6,935 nucleotides of DNA, taken from Spirochaetales bacterium. Its GTDB lineage: Bacteria > Spirochaetota > Spirochaetia > Treponematales > UBA12059. The stretch is from NCBI GenBank assembly GCA_004525355.1, contig SPCK01000113.1, positions 1 through 6,935 on the forward strand. Reading direction: 5' to 3'. Position 1 is the stretch's first letter. Each line of letters begins with the position of its first letter. The translations under genes and the position numbers were made by a program. Below the pieces are notes generated by a model, which saw only the letters and a program-made list of their open reading frames with translations, was not told the origin of the DNA and made no database searches. This document shows positions 5,442 to 6,935 of this stretch, piece by piece.

Positions 5442-6053
5442 ATGGCGAAAATTGAAGGTCGGGATGCCATCAGGGCGGCTCTCGCGAAAAAACGCGTTGG
5501 AATAGCCGGTGCCGGCGGGCTTGGGTCAAATTGCGCGGCGGCGCTGGCCAGGGCAGGCGTCGGGTCACTGGTAATCGCGGACTTCGATACAGTAAGCCGG
5601 GACAACCTGGATCGGCAGTACTTTTTTCTGGATCAGGTCGGGATGGCCAAGGTCGATGCGTTGGCGGCCAACTTGGCGCGTATCGACCCTGGCATTCGGA
5701 TCGAAACGGCCAGGATCAGGCTGGATGCGGATTCGGCGGTTGCGCTCTACTCTGGATGCGATGTGATTGTCGAGGCCTTCGACGAGGCAGCCGCGAAATC
5801 CATGCTGATCGAGGCCGTGCTCTCGCGGCTGCCCGGCGTACCCGTGGTGGCGGCGTCGGGTCTGGCCGGATGGGGCGCCAGCGATTCGATCTACGTCCGC
5901 CGTTGCGGAGACCTGGTCGTGGTCGGCGACGAGGATCGCGAGGTGAGCCCCAACCTCCCCCCCGTGGCGCCCCGGGTTGGCGTCGTGGCCAACTTTCAGG
6001 CCAACGAGGCGCTCGAACTGCTTCTGGGACCGATGGATGGAGACGATCGATGA
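5442..6053 (+). CDS. thiF: ThiS-type sulfur carrier adenylyltransferase, ThiF family 2
   Basis: An E1-like enzyme of 203 residues that activates the C-terminal GlyGly of a ubiquitin-like sulfur carrier with ATP, preparing it for thiocarboxylation. The nucleotide-binding loop is GAGGLGSN (23-30). It is followed by the acidic DFD (47-49), NLDRQ (55-59) and K70 in GMAKV, all standard for MoeB/ThiF/E1 folds. The APRVG segment near the C-terminus and the short length fit the compact ThiF family found in Firmicutes and Desulfovibrio-type bacteria. The two zinc CXXC pairs of MoeB are absent: only C31, C110 or so and one near the C-terminus remain. The start ATG 5442 is fixed by an in-frame stop at 5415-5417 and has no clear Shine-Dalgarno. 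It overlaps thiS by 4 bp (ATGA), so the two are one translational unit. It serves thiazole synthesis or, by context, pterin cofactor sulfuration; no thiG or thiH is adjacent. Confidence 0.9.
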   Translation: MAKIEGRDAIRAALAKKRVGIAGAGGLGSNCAAALARAGVGSLVIADFDTVSRDNLDRQYFFLDQVGMAKVDALAANLARIDPGIRIETARIRLDADSAVALYSGCDVIVEAFDEAAAKSMLIEAVLSRLPGVPVVAASGLAGWGASDSIYVRRCGDLVVVGDEDREVSPNLPPVAPRVGVVANFQANEALELLLGPMDGDDR

Positions 6054-6253
6054 AGATACTTCTGAACGGAGAAACGGCCGATCTACCTGGTGACTCGCTA
6101 TCGGTGCGCGCGGTATTGGCCGCGAAGGGTTGGTCTTTTCCGCTGATCGTGGTCAGGGTAAACGGCGAGCTGGCGGCTCGCGACGACTGGAACGATACCA
6201 TCGTCTCAGACGGAGACGTAATGGAAGCGATACACCTGGTATCCGGTGGCTAG
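6050..6253 (+). CDS. thiS: ThiS-like sulfur carrier protein
   Basis: A 67-residue beta-grasp (ubiquitin-like) protein ending in the diagnostic SGG. The C-terminal glycine is adenylated by ThiF and turned into a thiocarboxylate that donates sulfur. The pattern MKILLNGE... V-VNGE---RDDW-DTIV-DGD---IHLVSGG matches E. coli ThiS closely in length and spacing, and fits ThiS better than MoaD, which is longer. GGAG (6039-6042) lies seven bases before the ATG, inside the end of thiF, and the start overlaps the thiF stop (ATGA). The partner acceptor enzyme (ThiG for thiazole, or another sulfurtransferase target) is not in the window. The neighbouring AOR-family enzyme needs a dithiolene pterin, so a role as its dedicated sulfur carrier is a testable inference. 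The stop TAG overlaps the stop of the convergent kinase gene. Confidence 0.9.
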   Translation: MKILLNGETADLPGDSLSVRAVLAAKGWSFPLIVVRVNGELAARDDWNDTIVSDGDVMEAIHLVSGG

Positions 6254-6935
6254 AAGGCGGTATCTTCCACGATCGCGGGCAGGTACAGGCCTATCCTGGT
6301 TCCGCGCCCGGGTTGCGATTCTACATGTATGAAGCCGCCATGACGCCACACCGCGCCGTAGGTTGACGACATTCCGAGTCCCGTGCCTATTCCCTCGGGC
6401 TTGGTGGTGAAGAAGGGATCGAACAATCGGGCGATTGTCGCCTCAGTCATGCCGACGCCGTCGTCCTCAACCTCGATCTTCGCGTACAGTACTCCCGGTT
6501 TTGCGCCGAAATCCCGCTCCCATTCGGTCGCGCGAACGGACGCGCAGCTGACGTACACCGTTCCTCCCCGCGGCGCGCCTTGCTGGCGCATGATGGTAAC
6601 GGCGTGACCTGCGTTGACCACCAGGTTGAGCAGGGCCTGTTCCAGTTCAAGGCGATTCACGAGCACGAACGGCGAGTCGCGTTCGCCGGCTACGGTAAGC
6701 GTCACGGATGCGTCCATAGCCGGTCTGGCGATCTCCAGCGCCGAGTCCATGATGTCGATGATGGCCACGCGCTTTCGGGCAGCAGATTCTTCTCTCGATA
6801 GATCATGCAGACCCCGGATCATCGCCATGGCACGGGCGCCCGCACCACGAATTATCGTTACCGTATGATTGAGCACATCGCGGGACGGTATCGATTCGCC
6901 GGCCAGGTCGGTGGCCAGCATTTCCGTTTCGCCCA
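6250..6935 (-). CDS. Histidine kinase, C-terminal part (5' end outside window)
   Basis: The last 227 or so residues of a sensor kinase; the frame stays open to the window edge. The ATG at 6921 is probably internal, because the residues before it (GETE, continuing into ML) read like the stretch just after a phosphoacceptor helix of the HDFNN type. That helix would lie just outside. Counting from that Met, the helical hairpin of the dimerisation domain covers about 15-65. The ATPase domain shows LNLVVNAGHAV (98-108), DDGVGM (153-158), FDPFFTTK (167-174) and GTGLGM (179-184), followed by GGFIHVESQPGRGT. All ATP-binding boxes are intact. No receiver domain follows: the protein ends within ten or so residues of the ATPase fold. 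The sensor part and partner are unknown. It converges on thiS with a 4-bp overlap of stop codons and no terminator between them. Confidence 0.9.
   Translation of the reverse strand, partial: GETEMLATDLAGESIPSRDVLNHTVTIIRGAGARAMAMIRGLHDLSREESAARKRVAIIDIMDSALEIARPAMDASVTLTVAGERDSPFVLVNRLELEQALLNLVVNAGHAVTIMRQQGAPRGGTVYVSCASVRATEWERDFGAKPGVLYAKIEVEDDGVGMTEATIARLFDPFFTTKPEGIGTGLGMSSTYGAVWRHGGFIHVESQPGRGTRIGLYLPAIVEDTAF

Noticed and set aside
5351..5605. An 85-residue N-terminal extension of the kinase frame running under thiF
   Set aside because: It lies antisense to the conserved nucleotide-binding half of ThiF, is Ala/Pro/Ser-rich and precedes the normal basic stretch plus TM1 start of such kinases.

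Overview
The window looks like chromosome from a GC-rich, anaerobic or facultatively anaerobic bacterium. A sulfate-reducer-like member of the Desulfobacterota (Desulfovibrio relatives) is the best guess. The reasons are a tungsten- or molybdenum-type aldehyde:ferredoxin oxidoreductase (AOR) family enzyme with its own four-cluster ferredoxin, a compact family-2 ThiF, a Pol II-type polymerase and abundant sensor kinases. The taxonomic guess is inference, because no rRNA or other marker is present.

Layout: (1) 1-189 (+) is the C-terminal end of a family-B DNA polymerase II, closing on a sliding-clamp binding peptide. (2) 190-392 is a gene-free convergent gap with inverted repeats and a good intrinsic terminator for the minus-strand operon. 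(3) 393-3007 (-) is a two-gene operon: a polyferredoxin with four [4Fe-4S] motifs, then a 718-residue AOR-family enzyme, joined by an ATGA overlap. A clear sigma-70-type promoter lies at 3126-3154, giving a leader of about 110 nt that can form alternative hairpins. (4) 3155-3439 is gene-free and holds two more inverted repeats. (5) 3440-5350 (-) is a membrane histidine kinase with a periplasmic dCache-like sensor, HAMP and an HHR-type (HisKA_2) transmitter. (6) Divergent from it, 5442-6253 (+) is a thiF-thiS pair, again with an ATGA overlap. (7) 6250-6935 (-) is the C-terminal part of a second histidine kinase, cut by the window edge. It converges on thiS so tightly that both stop codons share one CTAG.

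How the genes may work together: the ferredoxin and the AOR-family enzyme very likely form one redox unit that moves electrons between a substrate such as an aldehyde/acid couple and ferredoxin-level carriers. ThiF and ThiS form a ubiquitin-like activating-enzyme and sulfur-carrier pair. Without thiG or thiH beside them, they serve either thiamine thiazole synthesis or, because of the neighbourhood, sulfur transfer for the pterin cofactor of the AOR enzyme. The second option is a hypothesis. The two kinases have no response regulator in the window, so their outputs are unknown. No obviously new multi-gene defence or mobile system is present. The most interesting parts are the structured AOR leader, the unusual Cys spacing of the AOR enzyme, and the stand-alone ThiF/ThiS module near it.
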